Assembly: GCF_000612585.1 (NCBI RefSeq)
Contig: NZ_JFCA01000020.1
Location: 1 to 64,000, forward strand
DNA: 64,000 nt
Direction: 5' to 3'
Source of the DNA: Pseudomonas sp. CHM02
GTDB lineage: Bacteria > Pseudomonadota > Gammaproteobacteria > Pseudomonadales > Pseudomonadaceae
Of the stretch, positions 34,304 to 43,122 are shown one piece after another. The notes under the pieces are model-generated. The model was not told the origin of the DNA. It ran no database searches and saw nothing but the letters and a program-made list of their open reading frames with translations. Position numbers and translations under genes: made by a program. Each line of letters starts with the position of its first letter. The stretch's first letter is position 1.

Positions 34304-34640
34304 TGAATCGGCTGCGGCCAAAACGTGCCGCAGCCCCTTCCGCTTGAATTTTCCGGTATTGAGTGATCCGGGAATATTGCGATTCGACTGCCTCATATAC
34401 AGGCTCGCATTCATCGCTGCTTTGGCAAATGGTATGGATCAAGCGGCCGCAGAAGTACTCGGACGAACGCCCCCTCTTGTCTGTTTTTGGTCCTCAACAT
34501 CAAATTCTCTTCCTGTGCCCTCCAGCCAAGCTCTACGATAGTGGGCATTCTATGCACGATTTTCCGAATATTCAGGGTTGGGATACCCATCTTCGGTTAT
34601 ACATGGATAATTCAATGACACAGTTATTGGCTCATAGAAC
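34304..34640. other. Intergenic region upstream of the AraC gene
   Basis: No gene is recognisable. It should contain the end of the OYE transcript and the araC promoter. No strong hairpin is evident. Confidence 0.45.
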
Positions 34641-35570
34641 ATGGATCTCCCAGATTACACATCGTCAGATCATCCGCCTCAGGAAGCGCTCTCAAAGGAT
34701 CTGGCAGCGATCATAGGGCGCTTTACCCCTATTGACGGTGCACATCGCACAGCCATCCCGTCCTTGACTTTCCACCGGTACTCCACCCCGGCGAAAGAAG
34801 AATCAGCCTTCACCAAGGTCGCGCTAATCTTCGCGGCACAAGGCGCAAAGACTGTCACCGTGGGCGACGCGTCCTACAGCTACGACACGAAACACTGTCT
34901 GGTTACATCGCTCGACATGCCGGTTATCGGCCGAGTCACACAGGCGAGTCCAGACGCGCCCTACCTTTGCTTCGCGTTGGAATTAGACATGCAGAAGGTC
35001 GCCGACATTGTCGCCTCGCATGAGCTACCACCTCCTGACGAGCCGCCGACCGGCCTCGGTATCAGTCTGAGCAAACTACCTGCCGAGCTGCTGGAGGCTG
35101 CCTATCGCTTGGCGCGCCTGCTCAATACGCCCAAACATATTCCAACCCTGGCCCCCCTGATCGAACAGGAGATTCTTTATCGCCTGCTCATGAGCAGCCA
35201 AGGCATGAGGCTGCGCCATACGCTGGTCGCCGATAGCCGCGCCTTCAAGGTCAGCAAAGCGGTCGAATGGATCAAGGATCACTACAACGCGCAGATAAGC
35301 ATCGACGAGTTGGCAAGTCATGTGAATATGAGCGTCTCCTCGTTACATCAGCACTTCAAAGATGCGACCGCGATGAGCCCCCTGCAATATCAGAAGCGCC
35401 TTCGGCTGCTCGAGGCACGCCGCCTCCTGATAAAGCGACCGAGCGATGTGGGTGTTGTTGCATCGATGGTGGGCTACGAAAATTTGTCGCAGTTCCATCG
35501 CGAATACAAACGCCTGTTCGGGGCCCCTCCAATTCAGGATGCCGTACGGCTGCGGGCAGACTCGATCTAA
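34641..35570 (+). CDS. AraC-family regulator with AraC_N domain
   Basis: The 309-residue protein has an N-terminal AraC_N-type cupin region (about 20-190: FTKVALIFAAQGAKTVTVG, YLCFALELD) and two C-terminal helix-turn-helix motifs (about 205-305: ISIDELASHVNMSVSSLHQHFKDATAMSPLQYQKRLRL and ASMVGYENLSQFHREYKRLFG). This subgroup often activates adjacent aldo/keto reductase or aldehyde-detoxification genes. Downstream lies a decayed 3' end of just such an aldo/keto reductase, and fragments of close relatives of this gene occur at 36981 and 1150. Confidence 0.88.
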   Translation: MDLPDYTSSDHPPQEALSKDLAAIIGRFTPIDGAHRTAIPSLTFHRYSTPAKEESAFTKVALIFAAQGAKTVTVGDASYSYDTKHCLVTSLDMPVIGRVTQASPDAPYLCFALELDMQKVADIVASHELPPPDEPPTGLGISLSKLPAELLEAAYRLARLLNTPKHIPTLAPLIEQEILYRLLMSSQGMRLRHTLVADSRAFKVSKAVEWIKDHYNAQISIDELASHVNMSVSSLHQHFKDATAMSPLQYQKRLRLLEARRLLIKRPSDVGVVASMVGYENLSQFHREYKRLFGAPPIQDAVRLRADSI

Positions 35571-35604
35571 CCGCGCAGGCCCGACTTCCGCTCAGGGATT
35601 GGAG

Positions 35605-35735
35605 CCAATCAGGGGTTCGTCCTGGCCGTCCATAGGCGCTGGGTGATCTTGTATCTCCAGTATCTGGATATTCGCGGGAAAAATGCTGACCTTTTCAAGC
35701 ACCCCTAACCTCCTCTTCGTTCAAAACGATTCGGA
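35605..35735 (-). pseudogene. Decayed 3' end of an aldo/keto reductase gene
   Basis: On the minus strand this segment reads VLNEEEVR, then after a one-base insertion VLEKVSIFPREYP. That matches the last 45 residues of the intact AKR at 37143-38198 (VLSEEEIRVLDQVSTLPREYPGW). The downstream flank shared with the araC end (GCCAATCAGG) also matches. The rest of the gene is missing; the enolase-superfamily gene now occupies the place. Confidence 0.75.
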
Positions 35736-35786
35736 GGACCCGGGCAGCCGCTCCATTGTCGAGCGGCTAGGAGTGCATCTTATCGG

Positions 35787-36917
35787 TCACACTATCTGCG
35801 TCCCGAACTTTTCAAGAGCGCGGTCGGAAAGCGTAAGCCCCAACCCGGGCTCATCATTGAGTCTCAGCGTCCCGTTTCTGGTAATCGGCGGATTCTCGAA
35901 GAGCTCTGCCTGCAACGGGTCGCGAGACGGATCGGGGAACGATTCAACAATCAACCCGGCCGGCGAACCGGCAACGATATGCGCATGGATGTAGGCATCA
36001 TGATGAGGAGCCACGTCCACATGATTCAACTCGCAAAGCGCGGCCAACTTTCGCCCCCCTGTAAACCCACCGAACATCGTGACGTCAAACTGCAGAACGC
36101 TGATCGCGCGTTCGTCAATGAATGCACGACATCCTTCAATCGTCATCTCGCTCTCGCCGCCGGTGATTGGAATGTGTGTACGCTGGGCCAACAGCGTTGT
36201 TTCATGGCGGTCGTCCGTCCAGCGCAGCGGCTCTTCGAGCCATCGCGGCTTGATGGGCTCAAGCAGGCGCACCGCTTGCGTAGCCGTGCGTAAATCCCAT
36301 GCCCGATTCACGTCTACCATCAAGTCACGATCGCCAATAACCTCCCTAATGGCCTCGAGCCGCTCGATGTCTTCACCCAGACTCAGCCCACCAACCTTTG
36401 CCTTGAAACGAGTGTGGCCCTGGTCGAGAAGTTTATACATCTCGTCCTTAAGTTCGGGGATACCCTTTCCATCCTGATAGTAGGCACAGGTGACGTAGTA
36501 AGGTATCTCGTCACGCCATCCGCCAAACAATTTGTAAAGCGGCATCTTCGCTGCCTTGCCGATGATGTCCCAGCAGGCAATATCCGTGGCGGCAGAAAGA
36601 CGCACCAGCGCTTCTTTAGTCCACCCTTTCTCCGCGGCCACACGCTGCCACGTGAGCGAGAACAAACTGTGATACAGGCGTTCTGGCGTAAGCGGATCGG
36701 CTCCCAGAATCATTTCGGGCAGTCCGGTTTTCAATACGTGAATCAATGGCTCGTTGGACGTATAGCTGGTAGCGAGACCAAACCCCTCGATGCCCTCATC
36801 GGTGGTGAGTCGGATCAGAATTTCGTTTGCATGCGGTACCTTGAAATGGCTCACCCAGTGAGGCTTTCCCTCACCTTTGTCGCGCAACGAAAATGCCTCC
36901 ACCTTAACGATTTTCAT
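35787..36917 (-). CDS. Mandelate racemase/muconate lactonizing enzyme family (enolase superfamily) dehydratase
   Basis: The 376-residue protein has a capping domain and a modified TIM barrel with a full active site: KAK (172-174), metal ligands Asp202 (VDVNRAWD), Glu228 (WLEEP) and Glu255 (GGES), and a His305-Asp278 dyad (APHHD, FDVTMFGG). This is the MR subgroup, whose members mostly dehydrate sugar acids or epimerise 2-hydroxy acids. The C-terminal PGLGLTL motif is also typical. The specific acid is not evident. It lies between a duplicated araC-AKR pair, transcribed against the AraC gene. Confidence 0.88.
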   Translation of the reverse strand: MKIVKVEAFSLRDKGEGKPHWVSHFKVPHANEILIRLTTDEGIEGFGLATSYTSNEPLIHVLKTGLPEMILGADPLTPERLYHSLFSLTWQRVAAEKGWTKEALVRLSAATDIACWDIIGKAAKMPLYKLFGGWRDEIPYYVTCAYYQDGKGIPELKDEMYKLLDQGHTRFKAKVGGLSLGEDIERLEAIREVIGDRDLMVDVNRAWDLRTATQAVRLLEPIKPRWLEEPLRWTDDRHETTLLAQRTHIPITGGESEMTIEGCRAFIDERAISVLQFDVTMFGGFTGGRKLAALCELNHVDVAPHHDAYIHAHIVAGSPAGLIVESFPDPSRDPLQAELFENPPITRNGTLRLNDEPGLGLTLSDRALEKFGTQIV

Positions 36918-36980
36918 GGTCGATTCCTGATAGTCGAAACAGTCGAAATGGTCATCCCGAAGGCAGGGACGAAGAAGTCA

Positions 36981-37146
36981 GGCGTTGTTGCGTCGACGGC
37001 TATGAGAACCTGTCGCAGTTCAATTGCGAGTACCTGTTTTTGGGGCACCCCATTCAGGATGCAGTACAAATGCCGCAAGGTTATGGGACCGACTCGGTCT
37101 AACCGCGCCGGTCCGCTTCTCTGCTCAAGGACCTGGCGCCAATCAG
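36981..37146 (+). pseudogene. Decayed 3' end of a second araC gene
   Basis: This stretch matches the last 40 codons and flank of the intact AraC gene (GGCGTTGTTGC at 36981; ATTCAGGATGC; GACTCGGTCTAA at the stop). A small deletion near 36993-37003 breaks the frame relative to SMVGYENLSQF. It ends against the 3' end of the intact AKR gene in the same convergent arrangement as the decayed pair at 35.6 kb. Confidence 0.8.
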
Positions 37147-38198
37147 GTGCTCGCCTTGTCAGCCCACAGATCTACCGGGCCGAGTCGGTCGGCCCCTTGG
37201 GTGTCCAGCATCCACCCGGGATATTCGCGGGGCAAAGTGCTGACCTGATCAAGCACCCTGATTTCTTCTTCACTTAAGACGATATCGATCGCAGCGAGAT
37301 TGTCGTCTAGTTGTTGAAGCCGCTTCGCACCCACGATGACGGAGGTCACGACGGGCCTGGACAACAACCAGGCCAACGCAATCCGTGCCGGGCTGCAGCC
37401 GTGCGCCGAGGCAATTGGCGCGATAGCGTCGAGCACATTCCAGGCACGCTCTTTGTCCACGATGGGAAAGTCGAACGCCGAACGGCGAGAACCTTCCGGG
37501 GTCTGGTTGTTCCGGCTGAACTTGCCTGACAGCAGACCTCCAGCAAGCGGGCTCCACACAAGAAGCCCCAGTTTTTCGTACTCCATCAGAGGAACAAGTT
37601 CGCGCTCCAGATCACGACCGGCGATCGAGTAGTAGGACTGCACAGTGGCAAACCGCGCATAGTCCTTTTGGCTGGAGATACCGAGCGCGGTGGCGATCCG
37701 CCAAGCCGCCCAATTCGATACGCCGATGTAGCGCACCTTCCCCTGTGTGACGAGGTCGTCAAGTGCGCGCAGGGTTTCATCAATCGGGGTCAATGTATCG
37801 GTGGCGTGGATCTGGTAAAGATCAATGTGATCCGTCTGCAAGCGCTTCAGGCTCGCCTCGACTGCATCCATCAAATGGCCACGCGATGCGCCGACGTCAT
37901 TGCGCCCTGGTCCCATCCGGCTGTAGCCCTTGGTTGCAAGAACAATCTCATGCCTGGGAATGCCAAGATTCCGGATTGACTGACCTAAGGTTTTCTCGCT
38001 TTCACCGGCCGAGTACACGTCCGCGGTATCGAAGAAGTTGATGCCGGCGTCGATACTTACTTTTACCAGTTCGTCAGCATCAGACTGGCCGACGCTGCCG
38101 ATATGCTTGTAGACCCCCTGCTGGCCGCTGAAAGTCATCGTGCCCAGGCAAAGCTGCGATACCAGCAAGCCCGTATTGCCCAAAGGTTTGTATTTCAT
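37143..38198 (-). CDS. Aldo/keto reductase
   Basis: The 351-residue AKR barrel has LGNTGLLVSQLCLGTMTF at the N-terminus, the catalytic Asp/Tyr segment FFDTADVYSAGESEKTLG (Asp and Tyr about 51 and 56 into the frame), Lys in IVLATKGYS and the DLYQIHATD His. Such proteins reduce aldehydes with NADPH; this branch includes YghZ/YajO-like and tetrameric beta-subunit-like enzymes. The start at the internal ATG follows GAGGAA; the frame runs 21 codons further. It is a paralogue of the AKR at 41066 (about half identical by eye). Confidence 0.9.
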   Translation of the reverse strand: MKYKPLGNTGLLVSQLCLGTMTFSGQQGVYKHIGSVGQSDADELVKVSIDAGINFFDTADVYSAGESEKTLGQSIRNLGIPRHEIVLATKGYSRMGPGRNDVGASRGHLMDAVEASLKRLQTDHIDLYQIHATDTLTPIDETLRALDDLVTQGKVRYIGVSNWAAWRIATALGISSQKDYARFATVQSYYSIAGRDLERELVPLMEYEKLGLLVWSPLAGGLLSGKFSRNNQTPEGSRRSAFDFPIVDKERAWNVLDAIAPIASAHGCSPARIALAWLLSRPVVTSVIVGAKRLQQLDDNLAAIDIVLSEEEIRVLDQVSTLPREYPGWMLDTQGADRLGPVDLWADKAST

Positions 38199-38331
38199 TC
38201 GGGGTTCCTCCAAATAGGGTATGTACTCCCTGCCGACCTGAGCAGTTCTGCTCGCGTTCAAGTATCAGCGTGAGCCCTCCCTGGCACATCGCACAGCGCA
38301 TACGAGAACGGCGGGTTCTTGTGCTCTGAAC

Positions 38332-39180
38332 TCAATCAGGAAAGTCGGTCGCGTCCGAGACGTCCCGCCATGCCACCAGATCTCGCTTTACCGCTTCCAG
38401 CTTATCAGCGGCAAGGTTGTTCGCTATCTTGCCGCAGAATAGATGCAGAGGAGGTTTGGCAGCACCTGCGGCTTGAATGATCATCAAGGCCAGCTTGTCC
38501 GGATCCCCGGCCTGCTTACCGGCCATCTCATTGAGATGTACGTCCAGCAAAGCTTGTGCCGCGGTGTATTCCGGAATGTTGCGCTGCGCAACGACCAGCG
38601 AGCCCGAAGACAGGAATTCCGTTCGAACGGGGCCCGGATAGACCAGGGTGGCCTTAATGCCGAATTCCGCGACTTCCGCCGCAAGCGCTTCCGTCAGCCC
38701 CGCAAGGGCGAACTTCGTGGCAGCGTAGATGCCCCATCCTGCATAACCCCCCTGGAAGCCGGCGATAGAACCCACATTGAAGATATGCCCGCCACGCTGC
38801 TGACGCAGGTGAGGCAGTACGTGACGTAGCACATTGGACGGAGCGAAGACGTTGACTTCAAAGTTATGACGCAATTCGTCGTCGGATATGCCCTCTATCG
38901 TGCCCTGAAGGCCATAACCTGCGTTATTGACGACCGCATCAATTCGTCCGAATTTGGAGATGGCCTGCTCGATGCCAGCTTGCACACTGCGCTCATCCAC
39001 GAGATCCACCTGCACGGGCAAAAAACGCTCGGAAGCAGGTCCAATTAGCTCGACGAGCGAATCCGACGTGCGCGAAGTGGCGACCACGTTGGCACCATCT
39101 TCCAGAAGCTTGCGCACAAGCGAAAGGCCGATGCCTTTTGAGGCGCCGGTGACAAACCAAGTTTTAGCATTCTGGCTCAT
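38332..39180 (-). CDS. SDR-family oxidoreductase
   Basis: The 282-residue SDR has the motif TGASKGIGLSLV (about 11-22), NNAGYGLQGTIEG, the catalytic VGSIAGFQGGYAGWGIYAATKFA Ser-Tyr-Lys set, and a longer C-terminus than the 250-residue members. The GYGLQG and NVFAPSNVLRHVLPHLR segments place it with the 17-beta-hydroxysteroid/retinol-like classical SDRs of 270-290 residues. It is transcribed towards the AKR, 133 bases away, and may share its transcript. Confidence 0.88.
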   Translation of the reverse strand: MSQNAKTWFVTGASKGIGLSLVRKLLEDGANVVATSRTSDSLVELIGPASERFLPVQVDLVDERSVQAGIEQAISKFGRIDAVVNNAGYGLQGTIEGISDDELRHNFEVNVFAPSNVLRHVLPHLRQQRGGHIFNVGSIAGFQGGYAGWGIYAATKFALAGLTEALAAEVAEFGIKATLVYPGPVRTEFLSSGSLVVAQRNIPEYTAAQALLDVHLNEMAGKQAGDPDKLALMIIQAAGAAKPPLHLFCGKIANNLAADKLEAVKRDLVAWRDVSDATDFPD

Positions 39181-39748
39181 AATGATCCTGGTAAATAAAT
39201 TGATAATTTAGGAGTAACTGCCATGCAATCCGAAGGGAAAGGTAATGTCACTGCTGGCCCCTCTCATAATCATTACTTGAGGAGCATCAATAGAATTGAT
39301 CCCATCCCTGGCTAAAGGATTATCTGCCGCCAACCAGATGCCAAGCTGCACAATCATCGATTAATAATGCACAAAAACCCGAACGTGCTCTGTGTAATAA
39401 CACCACTACAACCTCTACTTTTTACAGCAAGACAGCCGCTCGCCCCCTCCTCGCGCTTCACGACGTATTAATTCACAATCCGCGCGCTATCCAGCCGAAT
39501 CAAATACCCGAGAACACTCAAGTGCTTAGGCCCAAGCTGAAAAGGAAGAAGCCAGGATTCGGATTTTTATGCACTAACTTCGGCAAAACGGACAGCCTAG
39601 CTCGCCCCTTTTCACGAATACTCGGCACCACCCTTGGAGCCGGACTAATTCCTGATAGCCCCATCTATTTATTACACGGCCGATGTGTCCTTGGCTCCAA
39701 ACCATAAACGCCATGTGCGGGCAATACGAGTGCCTATCGAGGATTGTT
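39181..39748. other. AT-rich gene-free interval
   Basis: No gene is recognisable. A 61-codon frame at 39522-39707 has no family or ribosome site. A short inverted repeat, AAATT-GAT-AATTT, lies just upstream of the SDR start (about 39196-39208) and may be a regulator site. The divergent promoters of the SDR and quinone reductase genes must be here. Confidence 0.5.
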
Positions 39749-40399
39749 ATGAAGAGAGCTTTGATTATAAACGCGTTCCAACTTTATGAAGACTTCTCCA
39801 AAGGGGAGCTCAATGAGACGATCGCCAATGTGATTCAGGAAGAAATGGAGCGCAGAGGCTATGACGTCAGAACGACGAATATCGAACGGGGCTATATTGT
39901 CGATGAGGAAGTTGAAAAACATGTCTGGGCAGACATAATCTTCCTGCAGACTCCTATTCATTGGTTCGGTGCTCCATGGATATACAAGAAGTACGCCGAC
40001 GAAGTATTCACAGCAGGGCTACTTCAGAAACGCTTGATCGTGGACGATGGACGCACTCGAACCGATCCAGCTAAACAGTACGGAACGGGAGGACTGATGC
40101 AAGGCAAGAAGTACATGCTGTCCCTGACCTGGAATGCCCCTCGGGCTGCATTCGACGACAAAGATCAGTACCTGTTTGTAGGAAAGTCCGTAGATGAAGT
40201 CATGATCGCAAACACTACAAACTATAAATTTTGCGGTGCTGAGATTCTTCCTTCTTTCTCGTGCTTTAACGTCGTCAAAGACCCGAAAGTCTCCCAAGAT
40301 ATTGCACGTCTTCAAGAACATTTGGCGCGACTTCTTCCACTGTCAATGCCCGAAGGCGTCGATGCACCAGAGCCGCAACTTGCACAAGCAGCAGTCTGA
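39749..40399 (+). CDS. Flavodoxin-fold NAD(P)H:quinone oxidoreductase (MdaB-like)
   Basis: The 216-residue protein starts with the flavodoxin strand-loop ALIINAFQLYEDFSKGELNETIA, then DIIFLQTPIHWFGAPWIYKKYADEVFTAG, which is the FAD/NADPH pocket of MdaB/YwrO/KefF-type quinone reductases, and YGTGGLMQGKKYMLSLTWNAP. It reduces quinones by two electrons to avoid radical formation. The ATG follows CGAGGA. It is first of four co-directional genes (quinone reductase, flavin reductase, AKR, YciI). Confidence 0.88.
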   Translation: MKRALIINAFQLYEDFSKGELNETIANVIQEEMERRGYDVRTTNIERGYIVDEEVEKHVWADIIFLQTPIHWFGAPWIYKKYADEVFTAGLLQKRLIVDDGRTRTDPAKQYGTGGLMQGKKYMLSLTWNAPRAAFDDKDQYLFVGKSVDEVMIANTTNYKFCGAEILPSFSCFNVVKDPKVSQDIARLQEHLARLLPLSMPEGVDAPEPQLAQAAV

Positions 40400-40414
40400 A
40401 AGACAGAGGATGTG

Positions 40415-40972
40415 ATGCGTAGGATCGATGCTTCAAGGGCGTACCGGATACTTGAATCCGGCCCCATCGTCATGGTGTGCACCCAAGATGAGGGGCGTCG
40501 AAACGTCATGACAATGGGCTTTCATATGATGGTCCAACACGCACCGCCCTTAATCGGCTGCGTCATTGGCCCCTGGGACCATAGCTTCGCCGCTCTGCGC
40601 AGGACACGCCAATGCGTTATCGCAGTGCCAGGAGTCGACCTGGCGCAAACGGTCGTAGACATCGGTAACTGCAGCGGCGCGGAAACGGACAAGTTCGCAC
40701 GTTTCAACCTGACCACCGCCAAGCCAGCCAAGGTCGACGCGCCGTTGCTGCGCGACTGCCTCTACAACATTGAATGTGTCATTCATGACGGTGAGATGGT
40801 TGAAAAGTACCAGCTCTTCATCCTTGAAGCCGTGGCCATTTGGGTCAACGACGAACGACAGGAGCGCCGCTGCCTGCATCACCATGGCGATGGTACCTTC
40901 ACCGCTGATGGCGAACGCATCGACCTGCGTCAACGCATGACGCGATGGAAGCAATTCCAGGTCGAGCTATAA
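40415..40972 (+). CDS. Flavin reductase-like (flavoredoxin) protein
   Basis: The 185-residue split-barrel FMN protein has PIVMVCTQDEGRRNVMTMGFHMMVQHAPPLIGCVIGP, a substrate/flavin-binding segment typical of flavin reductase-like/flavoredoxin proteins, followed by GAETDKFARFNLT. It would supply reduced flavin to a partner monooxygenase or reductase, for example the luciferase-like protein at 29680, or act itself on a small carbonyl. It starts 15 bases after the quinone-reductase stop, with AGAGGA upstream; ATG at 40415 is preferred to GTG at 40412. Confidence 0.85.
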   Translation: MRRIDASRAYRILESGPIVMVCTQDEGRRNVMTMGFHMMVQHAPPLIGCVIGPWDHSFAALRRTRQCVIAVPGVDLAQTVVDIGNCSGAETDKFARFNLTTAKPAKVDAPLLRDCLYNIECVIHDGEMVEKYQLFILEAVAIWVNDERQERRCLHHHGDGTFTADGERIDLRQRMTRWKQFQVEL

Positions 40973-41065
40973 ATCGGGAGACAGAAAGCCGAATAAAGTG
41001 AACAAAACCCAACACGAGCGTCGCCCGTCGTTGAGGAGGCGCCCATCCTTCGAAAGGAACACGTC

Positions 41066-42088
41066 ATGAAATATCAAGCACTCGGCCAGACCGGCCTGTA
41101 CGTCTCCAAGATATGCCTGGGCACCATGACCTTCGGTGGCTCCGGATTCTGGGCCGCCATCGGCCAACTCGGCCAGGCTGACGCCGACGCCATCGTCTCG
41201 AAGGCACTTGAAGCAGGCGTGAACTTCATCGACACGGCAGACTGCTATTCGGAGGGTCTTTCCGAGCAGATTACCGGCCAAGCCATTCGCAATAGTGGCA
41301 AGAGCCGCAGCGATATCGTCCTGGCCACCAAAGCCTATGTGCCGACGGGTCCAGGACCCAACAATCGAGGCGCCTCACGCGGACATCTTTTGAACAGCGT
41401 CCAAGCCAGCCTAAAGAGGCTCGATACCGACTACATCGACTTGTTTCAGCTCCACGGTTACGATCCTGCAACGCCCCTGGAAGAGACGCTACGCACGCTG
41501 GACGACATGGTCAGCCGCGGCTACGTACGCTATGTGGGCGTGTCCAACTGGCCAGCCTGGGCCATCGCGCAAGCGCAAGGCCTGGTACACACGAATGGCT
41601 GGAACCGCTTGGCCAGTCTGCAAGCTTACTACTCCCTGGCTGGCCGCGGCCTGGACCGTGACGTCGTGCCCTACATCAAGGCAAATCCACTGGGATTAAT
41701 GGTATGGAGCCCGCTGGCGGGGGGCATTCTGTCGGGCAAGTTCCACCGCGATGGCACAGCTCCCGAAGGTGGTCGTCGAGCATCATTCGACTTCCCTCCA
41801 ATCGACCGCGAGCGAACGTTCGACATTATTGATGTGATGCGCGGAATTGCCGCAAGTCATGAGGTATCCGTCGCCCGTATCGGCTTGGCCTGGGTCTTGA
41901 GTAAGCCCTTCGTGACTTCCGTCGTCATAGGCGCGAAGAACACCGATCAACTCAACGATAACCTGGCGGCTATCGACATTCAGCTTTCGCAGGAAGAGCT
42001 CGCCATCCTGGAAGGTGCGAGCGCTTTGGCTCCCGAGTACCCGGGGTGGATGATGGAGTATCAGCAGAAACAATATCTCCAACGTTGA
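41066..42088 (+). CDS. Aldo/keto reductase (paralogue)
   Basis: The 340-residue AKR has LGQTGLYVSKICLGTMTFGG, the catalytic NFIDTADCYSEGLSEQITG region, Lys in IVLATKAYVP, and the DLFQLHGYD His. It aligns along its length with the AKR at 37143, sharing GASRGHL, TDYIDLFQLH/TDHIDLYQIH and EYPGWM. Its AAGGAA ribosome site is strong. Here it belongs to the quinone-reductase/flavin-reductase operon. The likely role is NADPH-dependent reduction of reactive aldehydes or quinone-derived carbonyls. Confidence 0.9.
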   Translation: MKYQALGQTGLYVSKICLGTMTFGGSGFWAAIGQLGQADADAIVSKALEAGVNFIDTADCYSEGLSEQITGQAIRNSGKSRSDIVLATKAYVPTGPGPNNRGASRGHLLNSVQASLKRLDTDYIDLFQLHGYDPATPLEETLRTLDDMVSRGYVRYVGVSNWPAWAIAQAQGLVHTNGWNRLASLQAYYSLAGRGLDRDVVPYIKANPLGLMVWSPLAGGILSGKFHRDGTAPEGGRRASFDFPPIDRERTFDIIDVMRGIAASHEVSVARIGLAWVLSKPFVTSVVIGAKNTDQLNDNLAAIDIQLSQEELAILEGASALAPEYPGWMMEYQQKQYLQR

Positions 42089-42160
42089 TTTGCTCGTTAG
42101 TCAGGGGAATTTCCCTAGAGAGTCGCGTGGCAACAGATCCATTAACGAATAGGAGTCCCG

Positions 42161-42475
42161 ATGAAGCACTATATTTTATTTCTCGAGTTCAGTGATTCGT
42201 ATCTGGAGAAGCGCGACACGGTTCGAAACGCACACTTGTCGAAGGCATGGGAAGCGGTTGAACGAGGAGAACTGATCCTTGCAGGGGCGCTAACTGATCC
42301 AATTGACGGTGCGATCATCTTGTTTTCGGCCAACGGAACAGAAGCCGCAGAGCAATTTGCCCTGAATGATCCTTATGTTCAAAACGGGCTGGTCAAAAAA
42401 TGGCATGTGAGGAAATGGCATACTACTGTTGGTTTGGATGCATCTTCTCCGGTGCGACCTTCAACTCCTTCATAA
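42161..42475 (+). CDS. YciI-like protein
   Basis: The 104-residue YciI/YCII-fold protein has the family pattern MKHYILFLEFSDSYLEKRD, RNAHLSKAWEAVERGELILAGAL and the ANGTEAAEQFALNDPYVQNGLV segment with the conserved His and Asp. Family members form ferredoxin-like dimers; a related domain in TftG removes HCl from chlorinated aromatic intermediates. It closes the redox operon, 72 bases after the AKR, behind AGGAG. A detoxification role is inferred. Confidence 0.85.
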   Translation: MKHYILFLEFSDSYLEKRDTVRNAHLSKAWEAVERGELILAGALTDPIDGAIILFSANGTEAAEQFALNDPYVQNGLVKKWHVRKWHTTVGLDASSPVRPSTPS

Positions 42476-42611
42476 ATTCTATGTCCTCATCGCTAGGATG
42501 AACTCCCAGGCAGTGGCTGGCCGCAGCCAGCCACTTATACCTAAGATCAGATTAAACCGAAAACCGAATCCTTCACCTGGTCAGACGCTTCCACATCGCT
42601 TAGGGCAACAT

Positions 42612-43007
42612 TCACGGGAGCGGGCAACTGACATCGCCCTCTTTGCACCGAGTATAACTTTTGAGCTGTTCGGTTCTCGCTCGGGTCAGCCTATCAAGAC
42701 AAGCACTGATGACCATCGGCTGTATACTTCCACCTGCACTTCTATCTGCAACAAATTTACATTCTGCATCGCGGAAAATAATCCATATTTTCTGTGCTGC
42801 CTTGAGATGTTTAGCCATTTCCGTCTCTACTTTTAGATCCCCCATAATGCTCTTATAAATTGTGTTCAGCTGGGTATCAGCTTCACGATACGAGAGCGCA
42901 GAACATTCATTCATCTGAGTCTGGGTGATTACCGAATCGCATTTATCAGCACCATAAGTGTAGCCGACGAAATTGAACGACATAAGTAAAAATAAGAGAG
43001 AGCGCAC
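42612..43007 (-). CDS. LprI-type (DUF1311) periplasmic protein
   Basis: The 131-residue protein has a signal peptide (about 1-19, FLLMSFNFVGYTYG-A) and a mature LprI domain: CDSVITQTQMNECSALSYREADTQLNTIY, KAAQKIWIIFRDAEC and MVISACLDRLTRARTEQL, with five or six cysteines that would form disulfides in the periplasm. LprI of mycobacteria inhibits lysozyme, but most homologues are uncharacterised. The gene is isolated between two unrelated units and has a low GC content compared with its neighbours. Confidence 0.85.
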   Translation of the reverse strand: MRSLLFLLMSFNFVGYTYGADKCDSVITQTQMNECSALSYREADTQLNTIYKSIMGDLKVETEMAKHLKAAQKIWIIFRDAECKFVADRSAGGSIQPMVISACLDRLTRARTEQLKSYTRCKEGDVSCPLP

Positions 43008-43122
43008 CAGAAGAATCCTATCATATGTTGGGTCGAGCTAACTTTACGTCGCTTCGGCGAAAATAGTAAAGAGATAGAATAAGGCTTTTCCTGATAACCA
43101 TTTTACGATCGTAAATGATAAC

